Below, one piece after another: positions 48,485 through 57,758 of a DNA stretch of 64,000 bases. The stretch spans positions 1 to 64,000 of the forward strand of contig JACQFN010000008.1 of the NCBI GenBank assembly GCA_016200045.1, read 5' to 3'. Numbering within the stretch: position 1 is the stretch's first letter; every line of letters starts with the position of its first letter. The notes beneath the pieces are model-generated. The model had not been told where the DNA came from and made no database searches. It saw only the letters and a program-made list of their open reading frames with translations. Origin of the DNA: Nitrososphaerota archaeon. GTDB taxonomy: Archaea > Thermoproteota > Nitrososphaeria > Nitrososphaerales > Gagatemarchaeaceae. The translations under genes and the position numbers were made by a program.

Positions 48485-48775
48485 GTGGCCTTCTGCCCCT
48501 ACTGCGGCAAGGAAGTTTCGCCTCAGGCAGTCTCGTGTCCGAACTGCGGGCACCCGTTGCGCACGCCCGAGGTCGCGAAGCTTTCCGAAAGCGTCAGCGG
48601 ATGGTGGTGGCTGCTCCCGATCTTCATGGCGTGGGTGGGCGGGCTCATAACCTACGTTGTCTTCAAGGACAGGAACGCACGCGCGGCCAAGAAGATGTTG
48701 GTCCTCGGGATAGTAATGAGCGCTGTGTTCTACCTAGTTACGCTCGCGATCTTCGCCGTCTTATTCCGCCTGTGA
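48485..48775 (+). CDS. Zinc-ribbon membrane protein, copy 2
   Basis: A 96-residue tandem paralogue of the preceding gene with the same plan: FCPYCGKEVSPQAVSCPNCG, a short linker, a helix (WWWLLPIFMAWVGGLITYVV), FKDRN, then a second helix. It starts at GTG 48485, 6 nt after the first copy's stop, so the pair is co-transcribed. Function unknown; the two may form a heteromer. Confidence 0.72.
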   Translation: MAFCPYCGKEVSPQAVSCPNCGHPLRTPEVAKLSESVSGWWWLLPIFMAWVGGLITYVVFKDRNARAAKKMLVLGIVMSAVFYLVTLAIFAVLFRL

Positions 48776-48844
48776 TGCCACGCCCCGCTCAGAAAGCCTA
48801 TTGACCGCGTTCCGCCACTATGATGACGGTGACAGGGTTCCCAG

Positions 48845-49534
48845 ATGAAGAAGCTCGCCTTCATTTCCGACGTCCACGCCAACCTCGAGGCCCTGACCGC
48901 GGTCCTAGACACGCTCGGAGAGGAGGAGCTCGTCTGCCTCGGGGACAGCGTGGGGTACGGGGCGAGCCCGAACGAGGTCGTCGGGGTGCTTAGGAAGAGA
49001 GCATCTCTAGTCCTCCTCGGGAATCACGACAACGCCGCCCTCGCAGGAGACGTGAGCCTCTTCAATCCGAGGGCGGCGATGGGAGCGCAGTGGACCGCCC
49101 GGGAGCTCACTCCCGAATCCCGGGGGTTCCTGGCGTCGAAACCGAGCATGATGGAGGCGGTCTTCGAGGGCGTCCGGTTCCGGCTGGTCCACGGGAGCCC
49201 TGACGACCCGCTCCGGGAGTACGTAGACCCGTTGACCCATTCCAAGCTCTTCGGGCATTACCTGACGAAGCTGGGGGTTGGGGCCATCGCGCTGGGGCAC
49301 ACTCACATCCCCTACACTTGGACGGGCACCGAGGGGACGGTATTCAACCCAGGATCGGTAGGGCAGCCGAGGGACGGGGACTGGAGAGCATCCTTCGCTC
49401 TCGTGACAGTGCAAGAAAGGAGGGTGACCGTCGAGCACCGAAGAGTAGCGTATGACTGGGAGCTTGCCGCCCAGAAGATTAGGGACGCGGGCCTTCCGGA
49501 ACAGTTCGCGTCGAGGCTGTCCCAGGGATTTTGA
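48845..49534 (+). CDS. Calcineurin-like metallophosphoesterase (YfcE/MJ0936 type)
   Basis: A 229-residue two-metal phosphoesterase. The motif series is complete: FISDVHANLEAL (Asp8, His10), CLGDSVGYG (Asp), LGNHDNAAL (Asn-His), LVHGSP (His) and ALGHTHIPY (GHTH). Relatives act on phosphodiesters of unknown physiological identity. It begins an apparent pair with ileS, 42 bp downstream on the same strand, though GTTAAATC at 49539-49546 suggests a separate ileS promoter. Confidence 0.85.
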   Translation: MKKLAFISDVHANLEALTAVLDTLGEEELVCLGDSVGYGASPNEVVGVLRKRASLVLLGNHDNAALAGDVSLFNPRAAMGAQWTARELTPESRGFLASKPSMMEAVFEGVRFRLVHGSPDDPLREYVDPLTHSKLFGHYLTKLGVGAIALGHTHIPYTWTGTEGTVFNPGSVGQPRDGDWRASFALVTVQERRVTVEHRRVAYDWELAAQKIRDAGLPEQFASRLSQGF

Positions 49535-49576
49535 TACGGTTAAATCACCGCCGGGACGGAGGAGAGGGAGCGTTGA

Positions 49577-52500
49577 GTGATTACAAAATTAGCGCGGCGT
49601 CCTAGGCAGAAGCTCACACTCAGCGCGAAATACGATTGGAAGGTCATTGAGGACAGAGTCAGGGAGTTCTACGACTCGACCGACGTGCACAGACTGATAG
49701 CGAGAAGGTATCCGCGGAAGAAGCCCATCGGGTACGTCGAGGGGCCCCCGACCCTCAACGCTCAACCTCACGTTGGGCACGTCAGGGGGAGGGTCTTCAA
49801 GGACGTCTACTTCAGGCACAGCACGCTTTCGGGAAGGAGGGTCGTGTTCCGTGGAGGGTGGGACGCGCAGGGGCTCCCGGTCGAGCTCCAGGCGGAGAAG
49901 GAGCTCGGGCTGACGGGAAACAAGTGGGAGAACCTGAAGAAGGTCGGGGTGGAGAGGCTCGTCCAGACCTGCAAGGAGCTGATCTTGAAGGTGCAGAGGG
50001 ACTGGCTCGAAGCGGACAGACTCATGGGACTCCTGCTCGACCAGAAGCGCGCGTACATGACGTACCGCGACTCGTACATAGAAAGGGAATGGAAGTACCT
50101 CGAGACAGCATGGAGGAGGGGGCTTCTCGGCGAGGGGTTCAAGGTCGTAGCCTACTGCCCGAGCTGCCAGACCTCCCTGAGCCACGCGGAGGTCTCCCTC
50201 GGGGGGTACGAGAAACTGGAGGACCCGAGCCTTTACTACAAGGTCAGGAGCTCTGACGGCTCGTTCCTGGTCGTCTGGACGACGATGCCCTTCACCGTGG
50301 TCACCGACGAACTGGTCGCCGTCGAGCCCGAAGCGGACTACGAATACGTCAACGTAGGGACCGAGACTTGGGTCGTCTGCTCAGACAGGAAGCAGGACCT
50401 GGCGGCGGAGCTCGGGGTTGCGTTCGGACGGACGGTCAAGACCGTGAAGGGAACTGAGCTCAGGGGACTGAAGTATACGCACCCGCTTCTGGACAGGATT
50501 CCCGGCCTGGCCCCTGGGAAGATGGGGCCCAAGGTGCACTCGGTCGTCGCAGAGGACTTCGTCGATACCACTACAGGGACGGGGCTTGTCCATCTGGCGC
50601 CCGCAAACGGGGAGGACGACTTCGCAGTCGCCCAAAAGATGAAAATCCCGGTGTTCGCGCCCTTCGACGATCAGGTCAGGTTCACCGATGAGGCGGGGGC
50701 GTACGCGGGGCTGTTTGTCCGCGACGCGGACCGGAGAGTCGTCGGGGACCTGGAATCGAAGGGGGCGCTCGTAAAGTCAGGGAGCCTCGTCCACGACTAC
50801 CCGGTCTGCTGGCGGTCGGGGCACAGGATAGTCTGGCTCGCCCGGAGGGAGTACTTCTACTGGGTCGACAGGGTGAGAGACAAGCTCGTCAAAGCCGCCG
50901 AGGGGGTCGAGTACTTCTTCGAGTCCCCCAGGAACCGGTTCGTGGAGTTCATCAGGGAGTCCCCGCCGTGGGGGATCACGAGGGAGAGGGTCTGGGGTAC
51001 CCCCCTGCCTGTCTGGTCCTGCGAGAAGTGCGGGGAGAAGACGGGGGCGTTCTCGAGGAAGAGGATCCTCCGGCTGGCTTCGGAGCTCCCTGACGGGGAG
51101 GACTTCGAGCTCCACAGGCCGTGGATAGACCGAGTGGTGCTGAAGTGCCCGAATTGCGGGGGAAGGGCGATCAGGGAGCCGTTCGTCCTCGACGCATGGC
51201 ACAACAGCGGAGCGTCGCCGTACGCATCCTTCACGGATGAGGAGTTCAGGAGCCTTGTGCCGGTCGGATTCCTGACCGAGGGGATAGACCAGACGAGGGG
51301 ATGGGCCTACACCCTCCTGGTGCTCAACGTGATAATGACTGGGCGAGCGGTCGCCCCTTATGGAGCGTTCCTCTTCCAGGGGCATGTGCTCGACGAAGAG
51401 GGGAGGAAGATGAGCAAGAGCCTCGGGAACACCATGTGGGGCCTCGACCTCCTGCGCAACAACTCCGCGGACGTTTCAAGGTTCTACCTGACCTGGAAGG
51501 GTTCCCCGGAAGACTCGCTCAGCCTTGACGTGAAGGAGATGGCAGGGAGGCCGTATCAGGTGGCGAACACCCTGTACCACCTTCACCTCTATCTGTCGCA
51601 GAACGGTCCGATGGACGGGTTCGACCCGCGGACACACACCCTGGACTGGGCGCGGCGTCTGAGGCTGTTGACGCAGGTCGACAGGTGGCTTCTGGCCAAG
51701 GTAGCGAGTGCCCGCAGGCTCGCGCTCCAGGCGTACTCCGGCGGCCAGTACAACGTTGCCTGCAGGCTGGCCGAGGACCTGGTGATATCGAGCCTGAGCC
51801 AGACCTATGTCCGGCTGGTGAGGGGGGAGCTTTGGAAGGATGACCCGGAGGAGCGTCAGAGGCGGCTCGCGGTCTTCGCCGTGCTGGGACATGTATTGAG
51901 GTCGGCCGACGAGCTCCTACACCCGGTGATGCCCTTCCTGACCGAGTTCCTCCATCAAGAGGTCTTCGCAGCCAAACGTTGGGCATCGCCGATGATGGTC
52001 GGCGGACTCACCGGGGGGGAGCCTGCCGCAGTGGGCGCAGAGGGCGCCGTGGACTTCGCACTGAAGGTCGAGGAGGCGTGCAACTCCTCGCGCACGAGGG
52101 CCAGGCTGAAGCGCCGCTGGCCCCTCAGTGCTGTCACAGTTCTGGTGACTGCGAAGGAGCTGTCGAAGGCGAAGTCGGCGTCCAGGACCGTAGCGTCCCT
52201 CTGCAACGTGAAGCGGGTCGAGGTGGTATCAGACCCCGATAGGTTCCCGGCCGCCATATCCCTCGTCCCCAACAGGTCAAAGGTCGGCGCGCTGTTCAAG
52301 GAACGGACGAAGGAGGTCCTTGCCTCCCTGTCTACGCTCAAAGGAAGAGGGGCGGTCAGGGCGTTCACTTCGGGGAGACCCGCAGTCAGGTCGGGAAACA
52401 TCGAAGTGCCGCTCTCCGCGTTCGAGCTGGTCACGGCCCCGGCTGAGGGGTACGAGGTGTCGGAAAACGAAGGAGTCTTCGTGGCGATACGGAAGGAGCG

Positions 52501-52777
52501 GGACGAGGAGCTGGTCGCCGAGGGATTGGTCAGGGACGTGTCGAGGAGGCTGCAGGCCCTCCGCAAGAAGAAGGGATACGTCCCGACACAGATGCTGAAT
52601 ACGGCCTCGGTCGCCGGCCTGGAAGCAGGAGACCTCGCGCTACTCGAGCCGAGGAAGGAGGAGATAGCTTTCCTCGTCAGGGTGAGTCGGGTGGTCCTCA
52701 CGGGGGCAAAGTACGAGGGGACCAGTTGGGAGGAGGACGACATCGACGGGAGGCCGGTCTACCTTGACGTGCGCTAG
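49577..52777 (+). CDS. ileS: Isoleucyl-tRNA synthetase
   Basis: A 1066-residue class I synthetase that charges tRNA-Ile and proofreads valine. It has a HIGH-like motif (NAQPHVGHVRGRVFKD, about 61-76), a CP1 editing domain (about 190-400: VVWTTMPFT, TGTGLVHLAPANGEDD), the KMSKS loop (EEGRKMSKSLGN, about 610-621), an anticodon-binding helical domain and a C-terminal extension. Cysteine pairs (CEKCGEK, CPNCGG) may hold zinc. GTG 49577 is used, with GTTAAATC at 49539-49546. Its last 4 nt overlap the convergent flippase gene. Confidence 0.95.
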   Translation: MITKLARRPRQKLTLSAKYDWKVIEDRVREFYDSTDVHRLIARRYPRKKPIGYVEGPPTLNAQPHVGHVRGRVFKDVYFRHSTLSGRRVVFRGGWDAQGLPVELQAEKELGLTGNKWENLKKVGVERLVQTCKELILKVQRDWLEADRLMGLLLDQKRAYMTYRDSYIEREWKYLETAWRRGLLGEGFKVVAYCPSCQTSLSHAEVSLGGYEKLEDPSLYYKVRSSDGSFLVVWTTMPFTVVTDELVAVEPEADYEYVNVGTETWVVCSDRKQDLAAELGVAFGRTVKTVKGTELRGLKYTHPLLDRIPGLAPGKMGPKVHSVVAEDFVDTTTGTGLVHLAPANGEDDFAVAQKMKIPVFAPFDDQVRFTDEAGAYAGLFVRDADRRVVGDLESKGALVKSGSLVHDYPVCWRSGHRIVWLARREYFYWVDRVRDKLVKAAEGVEYFFESPRNRFVEFIRESPPWGITRERVWGTPLPVWSCEKCGEKTGAFSRKRILRLASELPDGEDFELHRPWIDRVVLKCPNCGGRAIREPFVLDAWHNSGASPYASFTDEEFRSLVPVGFLTEGIDQTRGWAYTLLVLNVIMTGRAVAPYGAFLFQGHVLDEEGRKMSKSLGNTMWGLDLLRNNSADVSRFYLTWKGSPEDSLSLDVKEMAGRPYQVANTLYHLHLYLSQNGPMDGFDPRTHTLDWARRLRLLTQVDRWLLAKVASARRLALQAYSGGQYNVACRLAEDLVISSLSQTYVRLVRGELWKDDPEERQRRLAVFAVLGHVLRSADELLHPVMPFLTEFLHQEVFAAKRWASPMMVGGLTGGEPAAVGAEGAVDFALKVEEACNSSRTRARLKRRWPLSAVTVLVTAKELSKAKSASRTVASLCNVKRVEVVSDPDRFPAAISLVPNRSKVGALFKERTKEVLASLSTLKGRGAVRAFTSGRPAVRSGNIEVPLSAFELVTAPAEGYEVSENEGVFVAIRKERDEELVAEGLVRDVSRRLQALRKKKGYVPTQMLNTASVAGLEAGDLALLEPRKEEIAFLVRVSRVVLTGAKYEGTSWEEDDIDGRPVYLDVR

Positions 52778-54312
52778 AGCAGTTTGCGAGCCAACCTCGA
52801 AAGGAGCCTCAGCCATTTGGGGAGGAGAGAATCGATGAAGTCCATGTCCTCCTCGGTGTAAGCCTTCAGGAGCTTCATGATCAGGAGGTAGTATGCAAAG
52901 CCGATGGGGATCATTACGATCGACCCCGCGACCAGGCCCAGCCTCCCCAGGCCCAGCGCCTGCCCGACGTAGAGGACTCCGTAGACGAAAACGGCCATGA
53001 AGGCGGAGGCTGCAAGGGACTTCGCGTATGCCCCCCTGTCCAAGACGAGCATCCCGCTCCTCCGCACAAAATACGAGACTGCGCCCATCATCACGAAGAG
53101 CATGACAGCCCTCCCCAGGGCGATCCCGAAGAAGCCGTAGGCCGGGACCGTTAGGTATGCGACCGCAACCAGGCTGGCAAGGCCCGCGAGGTTGCTCAGG
53201 GTGAAGTGGTGCGCCCTGTCTTCTACGAGGAGGATCGATGAGTAGACCGATGCGACCGCGGTGAACGCGATGGACGCCGCGATGACTGCCATCACCCCCG
53301 CCCCGGCAGAGTACAGGTCCCCGAAGATCCTGAGAAGGAAGGGAGACACGGCCGCCAGCTCGAACCCTATCGGCACGGCAGAGAGGCTGATGTGCCGGGT
53401 GTACGCCCTCACGAGCTCGAGCTTCTTCGCCCGGTCGACGGCAAAGTTGCTGAGGGCGGGGACCAGGACGTTGGTAGCCGCGCTGGGCGCGAAGGAGGCT
53501 GCTGCGGCACCGGTGGTGGCTATCGTGTACACGGCGAGCGGCGGGAGGCCCAGCTGGAGGAACGCGAGGAGCTTGTCCGTCTGGGAGACGGCGAGCCCCA
53601 TCAGGGCTGCGAAGAAGACCGACGCCATGTACTTGAAGACTGGACCCATATTCGCCCCGGTGAGCGATGGCGCTGTCTGCCTGAGCGCCTCCCCGTTGGC
53701 GACGACGGCTAGGACCGAGTCCCCGATTGCGAACCCTATGAAGACCCCCGGGGCTCCCCATCCGGCGAGGAGGAGGGCCGACGCGAATGTGTACCGGAGG
53801 GCGACAGAGACCACTATTATCTTACCTGCATGGGTCGCCCTGTCCGACCCGAGGAGGGCGTACGCGCCGAGCTGGGCGAATGAGTATACGAGCGCGTCGA
53901 GGCATGCGAAGAAGACCCCTCCCGCCTGGCTTGGACCTGCCACGCTCCCCGCGATCGAGGAGTTCGACGCCAGGGCCACGATTGCGGTGGAGATCCCCCC
54001 GCAGAGGGCAAGGGACACCAAGTAGACGCGCCTCCCCGAAGGGGCCCCCTCGCCCCGAGACGAGAGGAACCTGGTGACCGCAGGCGGGGTCGCCACTACC
54101 CCCGACCCGACCAGAGGGAGCGCGAGGACCGCCAGGGTCGCGGCTGAGACCAGGACGACGTTCAGGAAGTTGATGAGGCCGACCTCCGCCTGATTGGACG
54201 CGTAGTAGTTGGCGAGAAGGACCAGGAATATCGTGTTCAGGACGAGGCTCGTTATTCCCGCGAGGTAGAGGGCGGCCACGCCTCTGGCGACCCTCGCGTC
54301 GGTCTCTATCAA
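52774..54312 (-). CDS. Polysaccharide/lipid-linked oligosaccharide flippase (MOP family)
   Basis: A 512-residue membrane protein with about 14 helices, matching the Wzx/RfbX-like branch of the MOP superfamily. It probably flips a lipid-linked glycan across the membrane for N-glycosylation or surface polysaccharide. It fits functionally with the PMT- and GT87-like glycosyltransferases elsewhere in the window, but is not adjacent to them. It starts at ATG 54312. Confidence 0.83.
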   Translation of the reverse strand: MIETDARVARGVAALYLAGITSLVLNTIFLVLLANYYASNQAEVGLINFLNVVLVSAATLAVLALPLVGSGVVATPPAVTRFLSSRGEGAPSGRRVYLVSLALCGGISTAIVALASNSSIAGSVAGPSQAGGVFFACLDALVYSFAQLGAYALLGSDRATHAGKIIVVSVALRYTFASALLLAGWGAPGVFIGFAIGDSVLAVVANGEALRQTAPSLTGANMGPVFKYMASVFFAALMGLAVSQTDKLLAFLQLGLPPLAVYTIATTGAAAASFAPSAATNVLVPALSNFAVDRAKKLELVRAYTRHISLSAVPIGFELAAVSPFLLRIFGDLYSAGAGVMAVIAASIAFTAVASVYSSILLVEDRAHHFTLSNLAGLASLVAVAYLTVPAYGFFGIALGRAVMLFVMMGAVSYFVRRSGMLVLDRGAYAKSLAASAFMAVFVYGVLYVGQALGLGRLGLVAGSIVMIPIGFAYYLLIMKLLKAYTEEDMDFIDSLLPKWLRLLSRLARKLL

Positions 54313-54351
54313 GAAGGGCCCCGCTCCCCGGCTGCGTTATTTAACGGGGGC

Positions 54352-55353
54352 CTAGTCGCCGTTTGCAAAATCGCCCAGGGAGCTCTGGTAGGGGGCGAGC
54401 GGCCGGGCGGTGAACCCCATGTGCCGGAGGTCGGCCGCGAATTCCGCCGCAAAGCCGTGCGTGGTGTAGACGACGTCCGGGGAGACCCCCTGCACGAGCC
54501 TTACAAGTTCCGGGTAGTCGCAGTGGTCGCTCAGGGGAAAGGCGAAGTCCGCCCCGATCGAACGCCTGTATCCTTCCCTGGCCGCCCATCCACTGAACGC
54601 CACCAGGACTGCCCCATGCTTCCGCCTCAGCTCCGACATGAGCTGGCTCCTCCCGCTCGACATCGGCGAAATCATGACCCAGGGTCCTCGCGGGAGGGAA
54701 TCCGTTCCGTCAGCAGGGTCGAAGACTGTCCCGACCTTCAGGGGGACCCCGTGGCTCGCGTAGATCTCGTTCATCCTGGCGACCCCGGAGTGCACGATCA
54801 AGGGGGACCAGGTCGAAAAGTAATAGGTCAGCAGCTGTGCCTTGCCTAGAGGGTAACCCATGAGGACCACCGGCCTCCCGCGGTGGAACATTTCGCCAAC
54901 CAGCGAATTGACCTCCTTTACGAGCTTGGCAGTCTGCGGGAAAACGTACTCCGGGCTCCCGAAGGTGCTCTCCATGATGAGGACCCTCGACCGCCTCGTC
55001 TTGCATTTCCCGAGGAACCCCCTCTCACGACCTGACGCATCCCCGGTGTAGTAGACCTCCTCGCCGACCGCGAGGGCCCGCGACCCCAAGATGTGGCCGG
55101 AGTCGAGCGTGTCCGCACCGTCTACGGACTCCACCGTATCCCCTAGGTCGAACCCCCTCGCAGCCGCCAGCTCCCTAGTCTCTTCGGAGGCGATGACGGT
55201 TGCATTCCTGGATGGCGTGTGCATGTGGTCGACGTGCGCGTGCGATACGAAGGTGTAGTCGGCGCGGGCGGGAGAGGTGGGGTCGAGGGCGAACCTCTTC
55301 CCCTGATAATCGACCTGGATCCCGTTGTTCGCGGAGACCTTCGCCGAGACCAA
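54352..55353 (-). CDS. Metallo-beta-lactamase-fold exonuclease (YSH1/DNA-ligase-associated type)
   Basis: A 333-residue nuclease-like protein with the zinc motif SHAHVDHMH (His38, His40, Asp42, His43 from TTG 55353), DSGHILGSRAL, YTGDASGRE and a beta-CASP-like second half ending in FPLSDHCDYPELV. It resembles the small COG1236 proteins, some linked to DNA ligase in bacteria; no ligase is seen here. The longer frame to 55434 is unlikely, because a GCTTAATAG box (55377-55385) points to TTG 55353. Confidence 0.82.
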   Translation of the reverse strand: MVSAKVSANNGIQVDYQGKRFALDPTSPARADYTFVSHAHVDHMHTPSRNATVIASEETRELAAARGFDLGDTVESVDGADTLDSGHILGSRALAVGEEVYYTGDASGRERGFLGKCKTRRSRVLIMESTFGSPEYVFPQTAKLVKEVNSLVGEMFHRGRPVVLMGYPLGKAQLLTYYFSTWSPLIVHSGVARMNEIYASHGVPLKVGTVFDPADGTDSLPRGPWVMISPMSSGRSQLMSELRRKHGAVLVAFSGWAAREGYRRSIGADFAFPLSDHCDYPELVRLVQGVSPDVVYTTHGFAAEFAADLRHMGFTARPLAPYQSSLGDFANGD

Positions 55354-55381
55354 GGACAGAGGCCCGCGCGCGTTTCGACTA

Positions 55382-57688
55382 TTAAGCTGAGACCCGGAAG
55401 GCCTTCCACTCCGAGGGACCGAGGGTCGCGTCAAACGACATGCTGGCCTGGACCCTGAGTGACCCGACCTTCCCCCACGTCTCCTTCGCCGGGTCGTACT
55501 CCTCGAGGGGGACGCTGAGCCTTTTCGACATGTCCTCGCCTCGCGGAGAGAAGGAGACCGCCGACTGGACCCTGCCTCCGGTCCCGTTCCCGACGCAGAT
55601 GACCTGGCCGGGTCCGAAGAACGAGAACGCGGTCAGGCCCTTCTGGGAGCACGTCGCCTGCTCCGCCTTCGAGAATGTAGAACCGTTCCTCTGAGGGGTT
55701 TGGAGCCCGGAGACGAACAGCGCGACCTTGGCCGGCAGCCTCCCGACGAAGACTGTTGCGGGGGTGCCAATCCAGAACTCTCCCCCGAGCCACTTCAGGG
55801 TGGACGTGGTTGCTGGGGAGAAGGAGAGACCCCCGGGGGCGAAGGAAAAGCCTAGTTCCCCCTCGACCAGGGCCTCGATGAACCGCGAAGCCGACACAGG
55901 GTCGCTTCCTCCCCCGTGCGAAGCCCTCCCCTCGACGTCCATCCAGAGAGGGAACTCGCCGGGGCCTCCCCCCAGCCTCACCGAGTCCTCCGCCACCAGC
56001 CTTGCGATCTTCTCAAGGATGAGGCTCCCGGTCCCTGCGAGCCCAGACCTGTAGCAAAGGATCGCGTGTGCCAAGGCGGCTCGTGTCCAGTACCCTCCGA
56101 GCTGCCCCTGGCCGTACGTCCCGTTGAAGAAGATGCGGTTGGACGTCGGGACCGTCCGGGGGCCGTAGCCCGACTCGAAATCCTTCTCCAGCAGCCGGTG
56201 AGCTGCGGCCTGGGACTCCGCGACGAGGCCCGGACCTCTGTAGCACGCCACGGCCGTGTCTATGGTGTCTTCCCCGTGCAGCTTCCCGGTCGAGTCGACG
56301 GCAAGGGCGACGAGGCCGCGTTCGTCGGTCAGCCGTTTCCTGACCCCGTCTATGATCATGTCCCCCCTCTCCCTGAACCTGCTGGCGTCCGCGCCCTTCC
56401 CTAGGACCCTGGCCAGCTGCGACGCCGTTGCCAGTGCGGTGGCGACTGCGACCGACACCTCGGGAATCTCCCCGGTCGGGTACCCCTTCCCCAGGAGCCT
56501 CCGCCACCCCTGCGGCAGCTTCGGGTCGGGATGGACCGCCGCCCCCGCCGATTCTTCGAGCAGGAAGTTCGCGCTCTTCCTTAGGAAAGGATACTGGGTC
56601 CTTGCAGGCTTCTTGTCCCCCGAGAGGAGGAGGTAATGAGCGGTCGAGTTCAGCAGGAGCGCCGTTTCCAGGAGCCCCGCGTTTCCAGGGTCGAGCGAAT
56701 GGCCCAACGACCCGTCCTTCCGCGCTGAGGCCTTCACCCTGGCGACAAGACGCATCGACGCGGCAGGGTCGGTGTACAGGAGGCCGGGCATGGAATCCAG
56801 CCGGTCCAGGGCATCGCCGTCGAACTCCGCTTCGGCAACGCTAGCCAGAGCCCATTCGAAAGTCCTCACGACTTGGGGGTTGGAGCACCCGAAGGCGCGG
56901 CCCGGCTGCGGCTGGCCCTTCGTCTCCTTCTGGAGAGAGGCGAACTCCGCGAGGGCGTCCTCCAGCTTCGGATGGTATATCGAGGCGAACAGTATCGACT
57001 TCGTCTCCTGAGGGGCGAGCTCGAGCTCGTGAAGCGAGAGGATGATAGTCTGCCCGGACATTCCCGCCGTCGCCTCGGGGACCTCCCCCGACTGCACGGC
57101 GTCCGACGCCCTCCCCCTGTCGGTCGTCATGTAGAAACGAAGAGGCTGCGGGATCGTCCCGAAGACCCTCGCGGAGGGGGGGTCGGAGACTTCGTCCATC
57201 GCGACATGGCTTACCCTCCCGAAGGCGTTCACGCCCAGCGCTCCCCACCCGAACGTTTCGTCCCTGAAGTGGGCGGCTGTCGGGTCTGAGACACCGATCG
57301 CCCTGAGCTTGACAGGGGAGGAGCCGAGGTTCGTCAGCTTCAGCGACCTCGTATGACCTTCCCGAGTGCCGCCGAGAAACTCGAACGACTGCGTCACGTC
57401 GACGGACTCGAACACCTTCCCGGAGAATCCGGCCGACCTCGGAAGCGCGCGGATGTTCCAGTCGGGCCTCTGCGACTGCACGGTCACCCCCGCCTGGATC
57501 TTGTACAGCCATACCTGCTCCCTCCCGAAGATGAGCCTCCCTTCCCTGAGGGACTCCATCCACCTGACAGACCCGTCGGGGTCGAGCAGCAGCCTGCACC
57601 CTCCGGACCGAAGCACCGCGGGCCGCTTCAGCATTGACGACCTGAGCGGCTGGGCCCTCGCGGGGAGGGATTCCATAGTGGCCCCCAT
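55382..57688 (-). CDS. Six-hairpin glycosidase-like protein (glucoamylase/trehalase fold)
   Basis: A 768-residue cytosolic-looking protein without a signal peptide. The N-terminal part (about 20-250) is a beta-sandwich. The middle (about 270-600) is an alpha-toroid with acidic motifs (AVACYRGPGLVAESQAAAHR, FFNGTYGQGQLGGYWTRAAL). The C-terminal part is again beta. This plan matches GH15/GH63/GH78-type enzymes. The substrate cannot be named, and catalytic residues are not certain. ATG 57688 lies about 26 nt after a minus-strand GATATTATCC box (57709-57718). Confidence 0.7.
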   Translation of the reverse strand: MGATMESLPARAQPLRSSMLKRPAVLRSGGCRLLLDPDGSVRWMESLREGRLIFGREQVWLYKIQAGVTVQSQRPDWNIRALPRSAGFSGKVFESVDVTQSFEFLGGTREGHTRSLKLTNLGSSPVKLRAIGVSDPTAAHFRDETFGWGALGVNAFGRVSHVAMDEVSDPPSARVFGTIPQPLRFYMTTDRGRASDAVQSGEVPEATAGMSGQTIILSLHELELAPQETKSILFASIYHPKLEDALAEFASLQKETKGQPQPGRAFGCSNPQVVRTFEWALASVAEAEFDGDALDRLDSMPGLLYTDPAASMRLVARVKASARKDGSLGHSLDPGNAGLLETALLLNSTAHYLLLSGDKKPARTQYPFLRKSANFLLEESAGAAVHPDPKLPQGWRRLLGKGYPTGEIPEVSVAVATALATASQLARVLGKGADASRFRERGDMIIDGVRKRLTDERGLVALAVDSTGKLHGEDTIDTAVACYRGPGLVAESQAAAHRLLEKDFESGYGPRTVPTSNRIFFNGTYGQGQLGGYWTRAALAHAILCYRSGLAGTGSLILEKIARLVAEDSVRLGGGPGEFPLWMDVEGRASHGGGSDPVSASRFIEALVEGELGFSFAPGGLSFSPATTSTLKWLGGEFWIGTPATVFVGRLPAKVALFVSGLQTPQRNGSTFSKAEQATCSQKGLTAFSFFGPGQVICVGNGTGGRVQSAVSFSPRGEDMSKRLSVPLEEYDPAKETWGKVGSLRVQASMSFDATLGPSEWKAFRVSA

Positions 57689-57758
57689 GGACTACCGGGC
57701 CCCGCCTGCGGATAATATCTGGAGGATTAACCGAAATTGAGCGCGTGGCTACCCTGCG

